Source: Candidatus Aenigmatarchaeota archaeon (GTDB taxonomy: Archaea; Aenigmatarchaeota; Aenigmatarchaeia; QMZP01; JAFGSV01). From it: 64,000 nucleotides of DNA. Under the pieces are notes generated by a model, which was given only the letters and a program-made list of their open reading frames with translations, searched no databases and was not told where the DNA came from. The position numbers and the translations under genes are program-made. The stretch's first letter is position 1. Every line of letters begins with the position of its first letter. Of this stretch, positions 15,528 to 23,294 are shown piece by piece. Location of the stretch: the NCBI GenBank assembly GCA_016931255.1, contig JAFGFG010000008.1, forward strand, positions 1 through 64,000. Reading direction: 5' to 3'.

Positions 15528-18002
15528 ATGGTCAGGATAGAGAAAATCTCCATGGAAGGATTCAAGTCCTTCAAGCGGAAAGTTTCTATTCCCTTCCCAC
15601 AGGGATTCTCTGTCGTGACCGGGCCGAACGGTTCCGGGAAGACCAATATCGCAGATGCCATATATTTCGTTCTGGGCTCTGGAGGCTCAAGATTCCTCAG
15701 GGCTAAAAAAGCACACGAACTGATATTCCAGGGCAACGCCAAGAAGAAGGCTTCGGACTACGCAAAGGTCACTATGCATCTCGACAACAGGGACAGGGTT
15801 CTCCCGCTTGATGACGACAGTGTCAGCGTCTCAAGAAGGGTAAACAAGGCCGGTGTGAGCACATACAGGCTTTCCGGAAGGATAGCGACCAAGCAGGAAG
15901 TCATAGATACGCTTGTTCAGGCCAGCATAAGCCTTGACGGGCACAACATGATACAGCAGGGCGATGTCACCAGGATAGTTGAAATGGGCCCGGTTGACAG
16001 GAGGAAGGTTCTTGACGAAATCGCGGGCATATCTGATTATGATGAAAAGAAGGAAAAGGCGCTGAAGGAGCTGGAGAAGGTCGCTGACAAGGTCAGGGAA
16101 GCCGAAATCGTCATGGAGCAGAAGGACGAGTTGATGCAGAAGATAAAATCAGAAAGGGACGCCGCGCTCGAGTACAGGAAACTCCAGAACACGCTTAAGC
16201 TCGTTGTCGGGGCTTCGATACTGAAGAATCTCAGGACACTCGAGAAGAAGCTTGACAAGACAGAGGACGGTGCGGACAATAAGGAAGAGGAAATAGGCAA
16301 GGTCTCCGCTGAGATAAGGGACGTTGACAAATCCATAACTGAAAAGGAGGCTGAGATGGACTCCATCTCGGAGAAGGTTATAAAGGCTTCATCCCTTCTT
16401 GAAGAGGCCGGGCGCATAAGCGAGCTCAGGTCGAGGATAGAGATGAAGCATGAAAGAATAAAGATGAATGATTCTGAGATACAGAGGATATCCGATATGA
16501 TAGAAAAGGTGTCTTCCATCATCAGAAGGGAGAGCCCTGCGGTCAATGCCGTACAGGAGATGAAGGGTGTAGAGGGGACATTTGCTGACCTCGTGATGGT
16601 GCCGCCGAACTACAAGGTGGCGGTTGAAGTGGCAGCGGGTGGCCACCTGTCTGATGTTGTTGTTGACACAGCTACCAATGCAGCGTCCTGCATAAACTTC
16701 CTCAAGTCAGGAAAGATAGGAAGGGCAAGATTCCTTCCGATAGACAAGATTGCTTCAAGTGCAAAGGCAGACCTGCCTAAAGGCGCGATAGGATGGCTGT
16801 CAGACCTTGTGCATCATGATCCTAAATTCACGACCATAGTGAATTTCGTTCTCGGTTCAACTGTATGCGCCCGGGACATAGAAACAGCAAGGGAGATAGT
16901 GGAGAGGTCCGGAAGGTACAGGATAGTCACGCTCGACGGTGACATAATAGAAAAGAGCGGAGCAATGACAGGAGGCTTCTACAAGAAGGGCGGAGGTTCG
17001 CCTGTTAACATAAGCAATTTTATTGAGAGCAGGAAGGAACTCGAGCGTGAGAATGATACGCTGAGGATTGAATTAAGAGAACTGAAGAAGGAGCTTGAAT
17101 CGGTAAGAGGAAAGGACGAAAACATTGAAAGCGTCTCCAGGCTCGAGGAAAGAAGGCTTTCACTGTCAAGAGATATCGAGAGGTTGAGAGACAAAAAGGA
17201 CAACCTTTTCGAGAAGCGCTCATCAATCCAGCAGGAGGCCGGGAAGGCAGGCATACGCCAGGCGAGGTACGAGGCAGGCATTGAAACCGCAAGGCTTGAC
17301 TGGGAACGTTACAAGAACATGGAGAAAGACATAGAGGAGAGCGGGCTGATGGCAAACAGCGTATCGGAACTTGATGATAAAAAATACAGTATTAACAGGA
17401 AGCTTGATGAGATGGGTCCTGTAAACATGAAGTCCATAGAGGAGTTCGAGACATTCAGGGAGGATTTCGAGGAGTTCAGGGACAAGGTCATGAAGGTAAT
17501 GGAGGAAAAGAAATCCATAGAGAAGACAATAGAAGACATAGAAACCAAGAAACTCACTGTTTTCACTGTCACCATGAACAACATATCAGTGCACTTCCGC
17601 GAGGCTTACAGCGAGCTGACAGGAGGCGAGGCCGACTTGAGGCTTGCCGCTGACGGTGACATGGATTCGGGTCTCATGATTTATGCAAGCCCGCCGGGTA
17701 AGAGACTTCTCAACATAGACGCCATGTCAGCAGGCGAGAAGACACTGACAGCTTTTGCGTTCCTCTTCGCCATACAGAACCACAAGCCGGCGCCGTTCTA
17801 TGTGTTTGACGAATCTGATTCCTCACTTGACAAGTCCAACACCAAGCGGGTTGTCGAGCTGATAAAAAGGCACAGCAAGCTTGCCCAGTTCATACTGATA
17901 TCGCACAACGACCAGCTCATAAAGGAGGCCGATCAGGTATACGGTGTCAGCATGGAGCACGGGGAGTCGAAGATAATAGGCATCCAGTTGCCGAACAATT
18001 AA
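15528..18002 (+). CDS. smc: SMC chromosome-segregation ATPase with shortened coiled-coil arms
   Basis: The 824-residue protein has all SMC parts: Walker A GPNGSGKT (32-39), N-terminal arm (about 160-343), hinge (about 344-495, ending GAMTGG), C-terminal arm (about 497-655), ABC signature MSAGEKT (733-739) and Walker B with FDES (Asp761, Glu762). SMC dimers organise and segregate chromosomes with kleisin partners. Canonical SMCs are near 1,170 residues; here each arm is about half the usual length, with head and hinge intact. No scpA is in the window. The Walker B context DESDSSLD is also less usual than DEVDAALD. Confidence 0.93.
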   Translation: MVRIEKISMEGFKSFKRKVSIPFPQGFSVVTGPNGSGKTNIADAIYFVLGSGGSRFLRAKKAHELIFQGNAKKKASDYAKVTMHLDNRDRVLPLDDDSVSVSRRVNKAGVSTYRLSGRIATKQEVIDTLVQASISLDGHNMIQQGDVTRIVEMGPVDRRKVLDEIAGISDYDEKKEKALKELEKVADKVREAEIVMEQKDELMQKIKSERDAALEYRKLQNTLKLVVGASILKNLRTLEKKLDKTEDGADNKEEEIGKVSAEIRDVDKSITEKEAEMDSISEKVIKASSLLEEAGRISELRSRIEMKHERIKMNDSEIQRISDMIEKVSSIIRRESPAVNAVQEMKGVEGTFADLVMVPPNYKVAVEVAAGGHLSDVVVDTATNAASCINFLKSGKIGRARFLPIDKIASSAKADLPKGAIGWLSDLVHHDPKFTTIVNFVLGSTVCARDIETAREIVERSGRYRIVTLDGDIIEKSGAMTGGFYKKGGGSPVNISNFIESRKELERENDTLRIELRELKKELESVRGKDENIESVSRLEERRLSLSRDIERLRDKKDNLFEKRSSIQQEAGKAGIRQARYEAGIETARLDWERYKNMEKDIEESGLMANSVSELDDKKYSINRKLDEMGPVNMKSIEEFETFREDFEEFRDKVMKVMEEKKSIEKTIEDIETKKLTVFTVTMNNISVHFREAYSELTGGEADLRLAADGDMDSGLMIYASPPGKRLLNIDAMSAGEKTLTAFAFLFAIQNHKPAPFYVFDESDSSLDKSNTKRVVELIKRHSKLAQFILISHNDQLIKEADQVYGVSMEHGESKIIGIQLPNN

Positions 18003-18024
18003 ATATGGAGATGCAATTATTATT

Positions 18025-18306
18025 ATGGCTGTCAATGAAACGCTCATCGCAGAGTCGATTACACGAGGCATAACCGAAGGCCTTTCCGGAGGCGTTCCGG
18101 AAGCAGCGTTCTTCTTCATGTTACCGCTCATAATGATAACCCTGCTTCTCAGCATTCTCGTTTTCGTGGCTTGGCTCTGGATGATAATAGACTGCGCCAA
18201 GAGGAACAGGTTCAGGTCAGGCGACAGGGTCGTGTGGATACTGCTACTGGTGCTTGTCGGACCCATAGGAATGCTGCTGTATTATTTCATGGTGATGAGG
18301 AAATAA
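18025..18306 (+). CDS. small membrane protein, PLDc_N-like
   Basis: The 93-residue protein has two membrane helices (about 28-52 and 68-88) and the PLDc_N-type pattern: WLWMIIDC between helices, then WILLLVLVGPIGMLLYYF. Such domains occur at the N-terminus of phospholipase-D-like enzymes and as stand-alone membrane proteins of unknown role. It starts 24 bases after smc and may be co-transcribed. Confidence 0.7.
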   Translation: MAVNETLIAESITRGITEGLSGGVPEAAFFFMLPLIMITLLLSILVFVAWLWMIIDCAKRNRFRSGDRVVWILLLVLVGPIGMLLYYFMVMRK

Positions 18307-18340
18307 CAATTTAAAATTCACATCCAAAAAAAATGATTTC

Positions 18341-18541
18341 ATGTCAAACAATTTCGACTACAAAAGGGGACAAAACATAACACCGGAAATTCTCAGGAGT
18401 TATGGCTTCCTTCCTGATGGCAGCTGGCCTCTCTGGGACAATTATCTTTCTCAGGATATTCAGGTGCTTCTCGGGAAAGACATCAATGAAAATGGGGAAA
18501 GAAAAATACTCGACATACAGCCAAGGCCAGTAGACCGCTGA
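18341..18541 (+). CDS. small protein, paralogue of the gene at 18734
   Basis: The 66-residue soluble protein begins MSNNF and shares with the 74-residue protein at 18734 a start of the form MS-x-NF, a middle L-x-S-x-G-(F/Y) segment and a later (V/L)LG...N-x-NG motif. No known family is recognised. It appears to have its own promoter, an AT-rich element about 30 bases upstream. Confidence 0.5.
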   Translation: MSNNFDYKRGQNITPEILRSYGFLPDGSWPLWDNYLSQDIQVLLGKDINENGERKILDIQPRPVDR

Positions 18542-18733
18542 ATAATTTTCCTGATTTCAGGGCTATCCCGGTTCTTTGTTTTTCAGATGAGCCGATTATC
18601 TGGATTCGTATGTCAGAATAAATTGCAATAAATATGTCATTGTATTGGATGGTTTCTTTTATCATTAAAATTAAACTCGATTTTGGTGCAGTTATACTGA
18701 ACCTTTTTAAAGTTACGACTCTATATAATCTAG

Positions 18734-18958
18734 ATGTCTGAAAATTTCAGAAAAATGGGAATGGCAATAAATACTGGGGATGAAGTGAATCTGGCTGAAT
18801 TGCACAGTCGCGGATATGTGCTGTCAGAAGGTTCGGCAAATCCTCTCGGTGATGTATACGCGAATCCTGAGACAAGACACGCTCTTGTTCTCGGAGAAAG
18901 TAATGCGAATGGCAATTACAGGGTAGCATTCTCTTTCCCTTCGAGTGAACCGGTATAG
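18734..18958 (+). CDS. small protein, paralogue of the gene at 18341
   Basis: The 74-residue protein begins MSENF and aligns along its length with the 66-residue protein at 18341. CTATATAAT lies about 15-25 bases upstream of the ATG, fitting a short-leader transcript. Function is unknown. The 192 bases between the two paralogues hold this promoter and nothing else recognisable. Confidence 0.55.
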   Translation: MSENFRKMGMAINTGDEVNLAELHSRGYVLSEGSANPLGDVYANPETRHALVLGESNANGNYRVAFSFPSSEPV

Positions 18959-19005
18959 GCTAATATTATAATCAGCCTGATTTGCAGGACTGGATGATGT
19001 CTGTT

Positions 19006-19605
19006 TTAGATCGGTCTTGCCTTCATGATTCTCTGTAGTGCAGACAGATTCGTCAGCACAGCCAGAAGGGCAATTGTATATACAAGATATAACGGCTCTA
19101 CTGAGGCAAGAACAAGTCCTATGAAAAGTATGCCGAGCCTTTCCGCTCTCTCAATTATTCCACCATTGATTTCTCCAAGACCCTTCTCTTTTGCTGCAGC
19201 CTTGGCATAAGTGGTCATTATCGAGCCGAAATAGAACAGGAATATCCAGTTCTCGGCAGCCATAAGAAAATGCGGAAGCCCCTGATACATTGCAGCGAAG
19301 AATATTCCGAACACGACGATAAACTCCACATACCTGTCCACTATTGTATCGAGATAAGCGCCTTTCTTAGACACTTTTCCAGTCTCTCTGGCCACAGCGC
19401 CGTCCACCATGTCCAGGAAGCCGGACACTATGAACATCCCTGCGGCGTATATGTATTCGCCCTGCACCAGAAACCAGAAGGCGCCAAGCGCAGGAAGAAT
19501 GCTTAGCAGAGTCCACTGATTCGGACTTAAGCCAAGCTTCGAGAATGCTTTTCCTATACCGGATGAAAGTCCGCTGAACTTCTTCCTGCTGGCGTAGAAT
19601 GTCAT
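19006..19605 (-). CDS. CDP-alcohol phosphatidyltransferase
   Basis: The 199-residue membrane enzyme has the exact family signature D65-x2-D68-G-x2-A72-R73-x8-G82-x3-D86-x3-D90 and about six hydrophobic helices. In archaea such enzymes attach inositol phosphate, glycerol phosphate or serine to CDP-archaeol to make polar lipid heads. The substrate cannot be decided here, though archaetidylinositol-phosphate synthase is common at this length. It fits with the tetraether-synthase-like gene at the window end. Confidence 0.88.
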   Translation of the reverse strand: MTFYASRKKFSGLSSGIGKAFSKLGLSPNQWTLLSILPALGAFWFLVQGEYIYAAGMFIVSGFLDMVDGAVARETGKVSKKGAYLDTIVDRYVEFIVVFGIFFAAMYQGLPHFLMAAENWIFLFYFGSIMTTYAKAAAKEKGLGEINGGIIERAERLGILFIGLVLASVEPLYLVYTIALLAVLTNLSALQRIMKARPI

Positions 19606-19644
19606 AATATCTATTGTTTAGCGTCTAAATATATAATGAAAGAG

Positions 19645-19719
19645 TGCCCCCGCCGGGATTCGAACCCGGGTCCCCGGCTCGAGAAGCCAGTATCCTTGAC
19701 CGGGCTAGACTACAGGGGC
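19645..19719 (-). tRNA. tRNA-Glu (CUC)
   Basis: A full cloverleaf is readable on the minus strand: acceptor GCCCCTG/CGGGGGC, anticodon arm CTGGC-TTCTCGA-GCCGG with anticodon CTC, T-arm CCGGG-TTCGAAT-CCCGG and discriminator A. No intron and no encoded CCA. Confidence 0.95.
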
Positions 19720-19765
19720 TTACTTATCTGAGTTAACATGCATCATTTATAAAATTATTTCTGAG

Positions 19766-19840
19766 TGGGCCCGCTGAGATTTGAACTCAGGACCTCCCGA
19801 TTATCAGTCGGGCGCTCTAACCAGACTAAGCCACGGGCCC
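19766..19840 (-). tRNA. tRNA-Ile (GAU)
   Basis: The minus strand folds with acceptor GGGCCCG/CGGGCCC, anticodon arm CCCGA-CTGATAA-TCGGG with anticodon GAT, T-arm TGAGT-TCAAATC family pairing and discriminator A. No intron and no encoded CCA. It lies 46 bases from tRNA-Glu on the same strand. Confidence 0.95.
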
Positions 19841-19901
19841 TTTTGTGCAATAAATATAATATACATCTTTTTAATATTAGGCTATCCAGAATAGTTATTG
19901 C

Positions 19902-20090
19902 GCCTCAGTAGCTCAGTGGTACCCCCACCGCGTAAGCGGGGAAAGCCCAACTTGTGTTGGGGGCATTAAAGAGCGCGGCGTTGGTAATAAGCCTTTTACG
20001 GGAGTTTATGCTTCCACAAAAGCCTTACGGTAAAATGTGAATGGCTTACCAGACACGCCGAGGTCACGAGTTCAAATCTCGTCTGAGGCT
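19902..20090 (+). tRNA. tRNA-Thr (GGU) with two introns
   Basis: Exons give a 72-base cloverleaf: acceptor GCCTCAG/CTGAGGC, anticodon arm CGGCG-TTGGTAA-CGCCG, T-arm ACGAG/CTCGT. Intron 1 (about 19921-19969, 49 bases) lies in the D-loop. AGTG pairs with CATT as a 4-bp central helix flanked by bulges GTA and AAA, with the D-stem GCTC/GAGC and CCCCCA/TGGGGG on either side. Intron 2 (about 19987-20054, 68 bases) is at the canonical 37/38 site: TTGG/CCAG central helix, bulges TAA and ACA. Both are clean bulge-helix-bulge substrates for the archaeal splicing endonuclease. D-loop introns are uncommon outside some Crenarchaeota. Confidence 0.88.
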
Positions 20091-20518
20091 TAACGGTCTC
20101 TTTCGATCAATTCTCTGAGTATATCGTTGTATTCATTCATTTTCTCTTCTCTGAATGCGGAATCCACAAACAGCCTGATTCTCGAGAAATTATGCTTCAG
20201 GTCGACCATTTTCCTGTCGTGTATATGGTCGTGAATAGACACCAGAACATCATCCACCATTTTTTCTTTGTAATCCTGAGGTTCACTGTTCAGCAGCATA
20301 GCTGCATTGTATAATGTGTCATCTTTCTCCAGACCTATCTCACTGAGAAGGCTGTCGAATTCACCATGGTCATTGCCTATGAAGTAACCCAGTCCATTGG
20401 GAAAGTATCTTCCGTGTATGTAGTTGAAAAGTAATATGTCAGATGAACCTATGCCTTTCTCGCTGCATACATCCCCTATTGCGAGCGCGTCTTCCATGTA
20501 ATCATTGAAAACCATCAA
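20090..20518 (-). CDS. hypothetical protein
   Basis: The 142-residue acidic, soluble protein belongs to no family I recognise. It has several short helices and an unusual HDHIHDRK segment near residue 95. Its stop codon overlaps the last base of the convergent tRNA-Thr gene. It has no membrane segment or signal peptide. Confidence 0.55.
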   Translation of the reverse strand: MMVFNDYMEDALAIGDVCSEKGIGSSDILLFNYIHGRYFPNGLGYFIGNDHGEFDSLLSEIGLEKDDTLYNAAMLLNSEPQDYKEKMVDDVLVSIHDHIHDRKMVDLKHNFSRIRLFVDSAFREEKMNEYNDILRELIERDR

Positions 20519-20578
20519 CAGATTTGACAGAAAAAAATATAAACTGCTGAGGAGGTGAAAAATAAGAAAGTGTTGCCT

Positions 20579-21412
20579 TCAAGCTATCTCGAAGACAACG
20601 TTAACTGATGCTGTTACACTCACTTCTCCTGGGGTTACGTCTGTTGACGGGCTGACTCCCGCTCCCTCAGCCATTGCATAATCCATTGTCCTGTATTCAT
20701 TCACGCTTGGTGAGTACGAATATCCTTCAGTTGCGCTCATAACCCTTGACACTGTGACTCCAAGGCCTTTTGCCATTGCATCTGCCTTTTCCAGCGATGT
20801 CTTTGCCGCAGTCTCGAGAGCCATAAGCCTGAGCTCCTCCATCTTTTCATCGGAAAGGCCGAAAGAAACGCTGTTAACGCTGTTAACACCTGCTGATACA
20901 GCCGCGTCTATGACCTCTCCCGCCCTGCTGGTATCCGAGAGCTCGACCTTCATGGAGTGGATGGTCATGAAACCATCATTCGTGTATTTCCTGGTCTCGT
21001 AGTCGTATTCCCTTACCTGGCTGAGTGTGTACCCTGTTGTCTCTATTGAATCAGCTTCAAGCCCCATGCCTGTCAGTGCAGACCTCACTGCTGTTGTTAT
21101 GCCTGCATTTTCCTGCTGCGACCTGAGTGCGCTGTCATCCTGCGTTTCAACAGAGAAGTAAATGGTTACCTTATCCGGATTGGCACTGGCACTCGCGGTT
21201 GCGCTCACAAACATCGTATTGTCTGTGACATCCTCAGCTGCCCACGCACCCGGCATGAATGACTCACCGAATAGCGCATTAAGCTTTGTTTCCTGAGACG
21301 GGTTGGCGTAAAGCTCCTGCCTCTGGTCGTTGACTGCTGTCAACAGTGCAAGCGTTACGACCACGAAAACCGCTGCGAATCCAAATAATGTTTTTGTCTG
21401 GTTCATATGCAT
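20579..21412 (-). CDS. SIMPL-domain (DUF541) secreted or membrane-anchored protein
   Basis: The 277-residue protein has an N-terminal hydrophobic helix (about 8-28) and a SIMPL domain from residue 65 onward (VSATASASANPDKVTIYFSVET..., then TTGYTLSQVREYDYETRKY). Bacterial SIMPL proteins (YggE, BP26) form outward-facing oligomeric rings linked to oxidative-stress tolerance, but their biochemistry is unsettled. It probably sits outside the membrane. MHM at the start leaves two possible ATGs (21412 or 21406). Confidence 0.82.
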   Translation of the reverse strand: MHMNQTKTLFGFAAVFVVVTLALLTAVNDQRQELYANPSQETKLNALFGESFMPGAWAAEDVTDNTMFVSATASASANPDKVTIYFSVETQDDSALRSQQENAGITTAVRSALTGMGLEADSIETTGYTLSQVREYDYETRKYTNDGFMTIHSMKVELSDTSRAGEVIDAAVSAGVNSVNSVSFGLSDEKMEELRLMALETAAKTSLEKADAMAKGLGVTVSRVMSATEGYSYSPSVNEYRTMDYAMAEGAGVSPSTDVTPGEVSVTASVNVVFEIA

Positions 21413-21504
21413 GACTTGTTCGGTCTGCTTAAAAAGGAGAGCTTTTTTGTGAGGAATACGCCTTAGAATCTTTTTTAATATACATATAGGCTATTATAGT
21501 TTGA

Positions 21505-21579
21505 GGGTCCATGGTGTAGCTTGGCCTAGCATCGGAGCTTTGGGAGCTTCAGACCTGAGTTCGAATCTCAGTGGACCCA
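21505..21579 (+). tRNA. tRNA-Pro (UGG)
   Basis: Acceptor GGGTCCA/TGGACCC, anticodon arm GGAGC-TTTGGGA-GCTTC with anticodon TGG, T-arm pairing TGAGT...CTCAG region and discriminator A. No intron and no encoded CCA. TTTTTTAATATACATAT about 30 bases upstream is the likely promoter. The HIT gene starts 19 bases downstream. Confidence 0.92.
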
Positions 21580-21597
21580 TTCAGGAGGTAATGATAT

Positions 21598-22062
21598 ATG
21601 AATGAAGACAATGGCTGTCTTTTCTGCAAGATAGCCTCTGGTGAGATACCATCGAAGAAAGTCTATGAGGATGAGAAGGTTTTCGCATTCCTGGACATCA
21701 ACCCGAGGAATCCGGGGCATACGCTTGTCATACCAAAGAAGCATTTCACAACAATAAGCGACATGAGCGAAGAGGAATACGGGGAACTGTTCTCGCGTGC
21801 TAAGTACGTTGCGAACGGCGTCCAGAAGGGCACGAAGTCTGACGGCCTTTCCGTTGTCCAGTCGAACGGCAAAGCCGCCGGTCAGGTCGTGACCCATGTG
21901 CATGTTCACCTCATACCGAGATACATGTCTGAAGGGCCGGTTAGCCTTGAGGGAGTGCTCTCGGTGAAGAAGTTTCCGGACGAGACTCTCGACAGCGTTG
22001 CCAGTTCAATAAAGGGAAGCATAGGCAAGTCATCCGAGAAGAAAGAAGAGTATGACTTTTAA
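21598..22062 (+). CDS. HIT-family nucleotide hydrolase
   Basis: The 154-residue protein begins with the usual CxFCKIASGEIPSKKVYEDE stretch and has the histidine triad HVHVHLIPRY. HIT proteins hydrolyse nucleoside phosphoramidates or dinucleoside polyphosphates such as adenylylated compounds. AGGAGG lies 10 bases upstream of the ATG, directly after tRNA-Pro, so it may be on the same transcript. A C-terminal charged tail follows the catalytic domain. Confidence 0.9.
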   Translation: MNEDNGCLFCKIASGEIPSKKVYEDEKVFAFLDINPRNPGHTLVIPKKHFTTISDMSEEEYGELFSRAKYVANGVQKGTKSDGLSVVQSNGKAAGQVVTHVHVHLIPRYMSEGPVSLEGVLSVKKFPDETLDSVASSIKGSIGKSSEKKEEYDF

Positions 22063-22089
22063 AGGAATTACATATAATATTCCTTACAA

Positions 22090-22212
22090 GCGTCGGTAGT
22101 CTAGTCTGGCTAGGACCCAAACAATCTCAATGATGTCTTGGAATACATGACAGCAAATGATTGGGATAAGCCTTCCAAGCTTGTGACCCGGGTTCAAATC
22201 CCGGCCGACGCA
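22090..22212 (+). tRNA. tRNA-Gly (UCC) with non-canonical 29/30 intron
   Basis: Exons fold with acceptor GCGTCGG/CCGACGC, T-arm CCGGG/CCCGG and anticodon arm CAAGC-CTTCCAA-GCTTG (anticodon TCC). The 5' half of the anticodon stem is split: CAA ends at 22120 and GC starts at 22170, so the 49-base intron (22121-22169) interrupts the stem between positions 29 and 30. A bulge-helix-bulge is visible: AGG/CCT outside, ACCC/GGAT centre with one mismatch, bulges AAA and AAG, CAATC/GATTG inside. Confidence 0.88.
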
Positions 22213-22335
22213 CCTTTCCTTTTCACTTTTCATATATGTCTAAAAAATACTGCCAGATGTATGAAACAATCCGGTGAAACAATCCCTGAACTGTTTCATG
22301 ACACATTTTTAAAGACAAATTGAAGTATAATTCAT

Positions 22336-23262
22336 ATGAGAAGTATTATCATATTTTCGGCTTTCATAGTTTCGGTTATGTGGCTGTCAGGAACAGTCTC
22401 TGCTGCCACACTCGGCCACTATGGCATAGATATACAGGTGGAACGAAACCTGCATGCACGGACAGTACTGTCCCTTGAGCCGAACAGCCCAATAAGCCAC
22501 CTTGAATACAACCTCGGCTTCACCATCTACAACCTGACATCTGAATCAGAGAGCGGGACAGTTAACTGCGATTATGAAAATGATGTGCGAAGCAGTATAA
22601 TCTCATGCGACTTCTTTGGAATGGCTGCAAACAAAACCAACATAAAGCTGGGATTCACCACAAAGGACGCAGTCAAGCCGCAGGACGACAAATATGTTTT
22701 CAGGGAAACATTCCCCATGATAATGGATACTGAAGAATTGTTCGTGCTTCTCAAGCTTCCGGAAAAGTCCGCGTTCTCCGAGGAAGTCATAAATCAATCC
22801 TTCTCACCTCCTGACGGAAGGATATTCACAGACGGAAGGCATATGTTCATAGTTTGGGAGAGGACAGGTCTCGAATCCGGTGACAGCATAAGCTTCTCCG
22901 TATCATTTGAATCCGTAAGCCAGGGAGGTATGTTATGGAGCTTTACCGTGATAGCCATAACAGCTGTGGTGGTCGGTATCATGGTTGCAATAGGGCTTTA
23001 CATGAGCAGGGGCTCAAGGAAGAGGCTGCCTGCCGAGGTCAAGGTGCTTCCGCTGCTCAACAATGAGGAAAAGAAGGTCGTTGACATACTTGTGAAGCAC
23101 GAAGGCACTGCAAGGCAGAGGGAGATTGTGAGGGAGTCTGACTTCAGCAAGGCCAAGGTTTCGAGGCTGATAAAGAACCTCAAGGAACGCGGCGTGATAG
23201 ACACCGAAGCAATCTCCGGACGCGAGAACAAGGTCATACTCAAGATAAAGGGCATTGGGTGA
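22336..23262 (+). CDS. membrane-bound winged-helix regulator with extracellular domain
   Basis: The 308-residue protein has a signal peptide (cleavage after about residue 23), a beta-rich extracellular domain with paired cysteines (about 24-195), one membrane helix (about 202-222) and a cytoplasmic winged helix (about 240-308: NNEEKKVVDILVKHEG..., then SKAKVSRLIKNLKERGVI). The layout is that of archaeal one-component membrane regulators that read an outside signal. The C-terminus resembles that of the protein at 35558. Its target is unknown. It ends just before metG, whose ATG lies 32 bases on. Confidence 0.8.
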   Translation: MRSIIIFSAFIVSVMWLSGTVSAATLGHYGIDIQVERNLHARTVLSLEPNSPISHLEYNLGFTIYNLTSESESGTVNCDYENDVRSSIISCDFFGMAANKTNIKLGFTTKDAVKPQDDKYVFRETFPMIMDTEELFVLLKLPEKSAFSEEVINQSFSPPDGRIFTDGRHMFIVWERTGLESGDSISFSVSFESVSQGGMLWSFTVIAITAVVVGIMVAIGLYMSRGSRKRLPAEVKVLPLLNNEEKKVVDILVKHEGTARQREIVRESDFSKAKVSRLIKNLKERGVIDTEAISGRENKVILKIKGIG

Positions 23263-23294
23263 AACTTTTAAATTCGGCCATTCTAACTGGTTTT

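Noticed and set aside
16037-16546. Serine-rich minus-strand frame opposite the SMC arm
   Set aside because: Antisense reading of coiled-coil codons gives Ser/Phe-rich frames. No ribosome site or conservation signature is seen.
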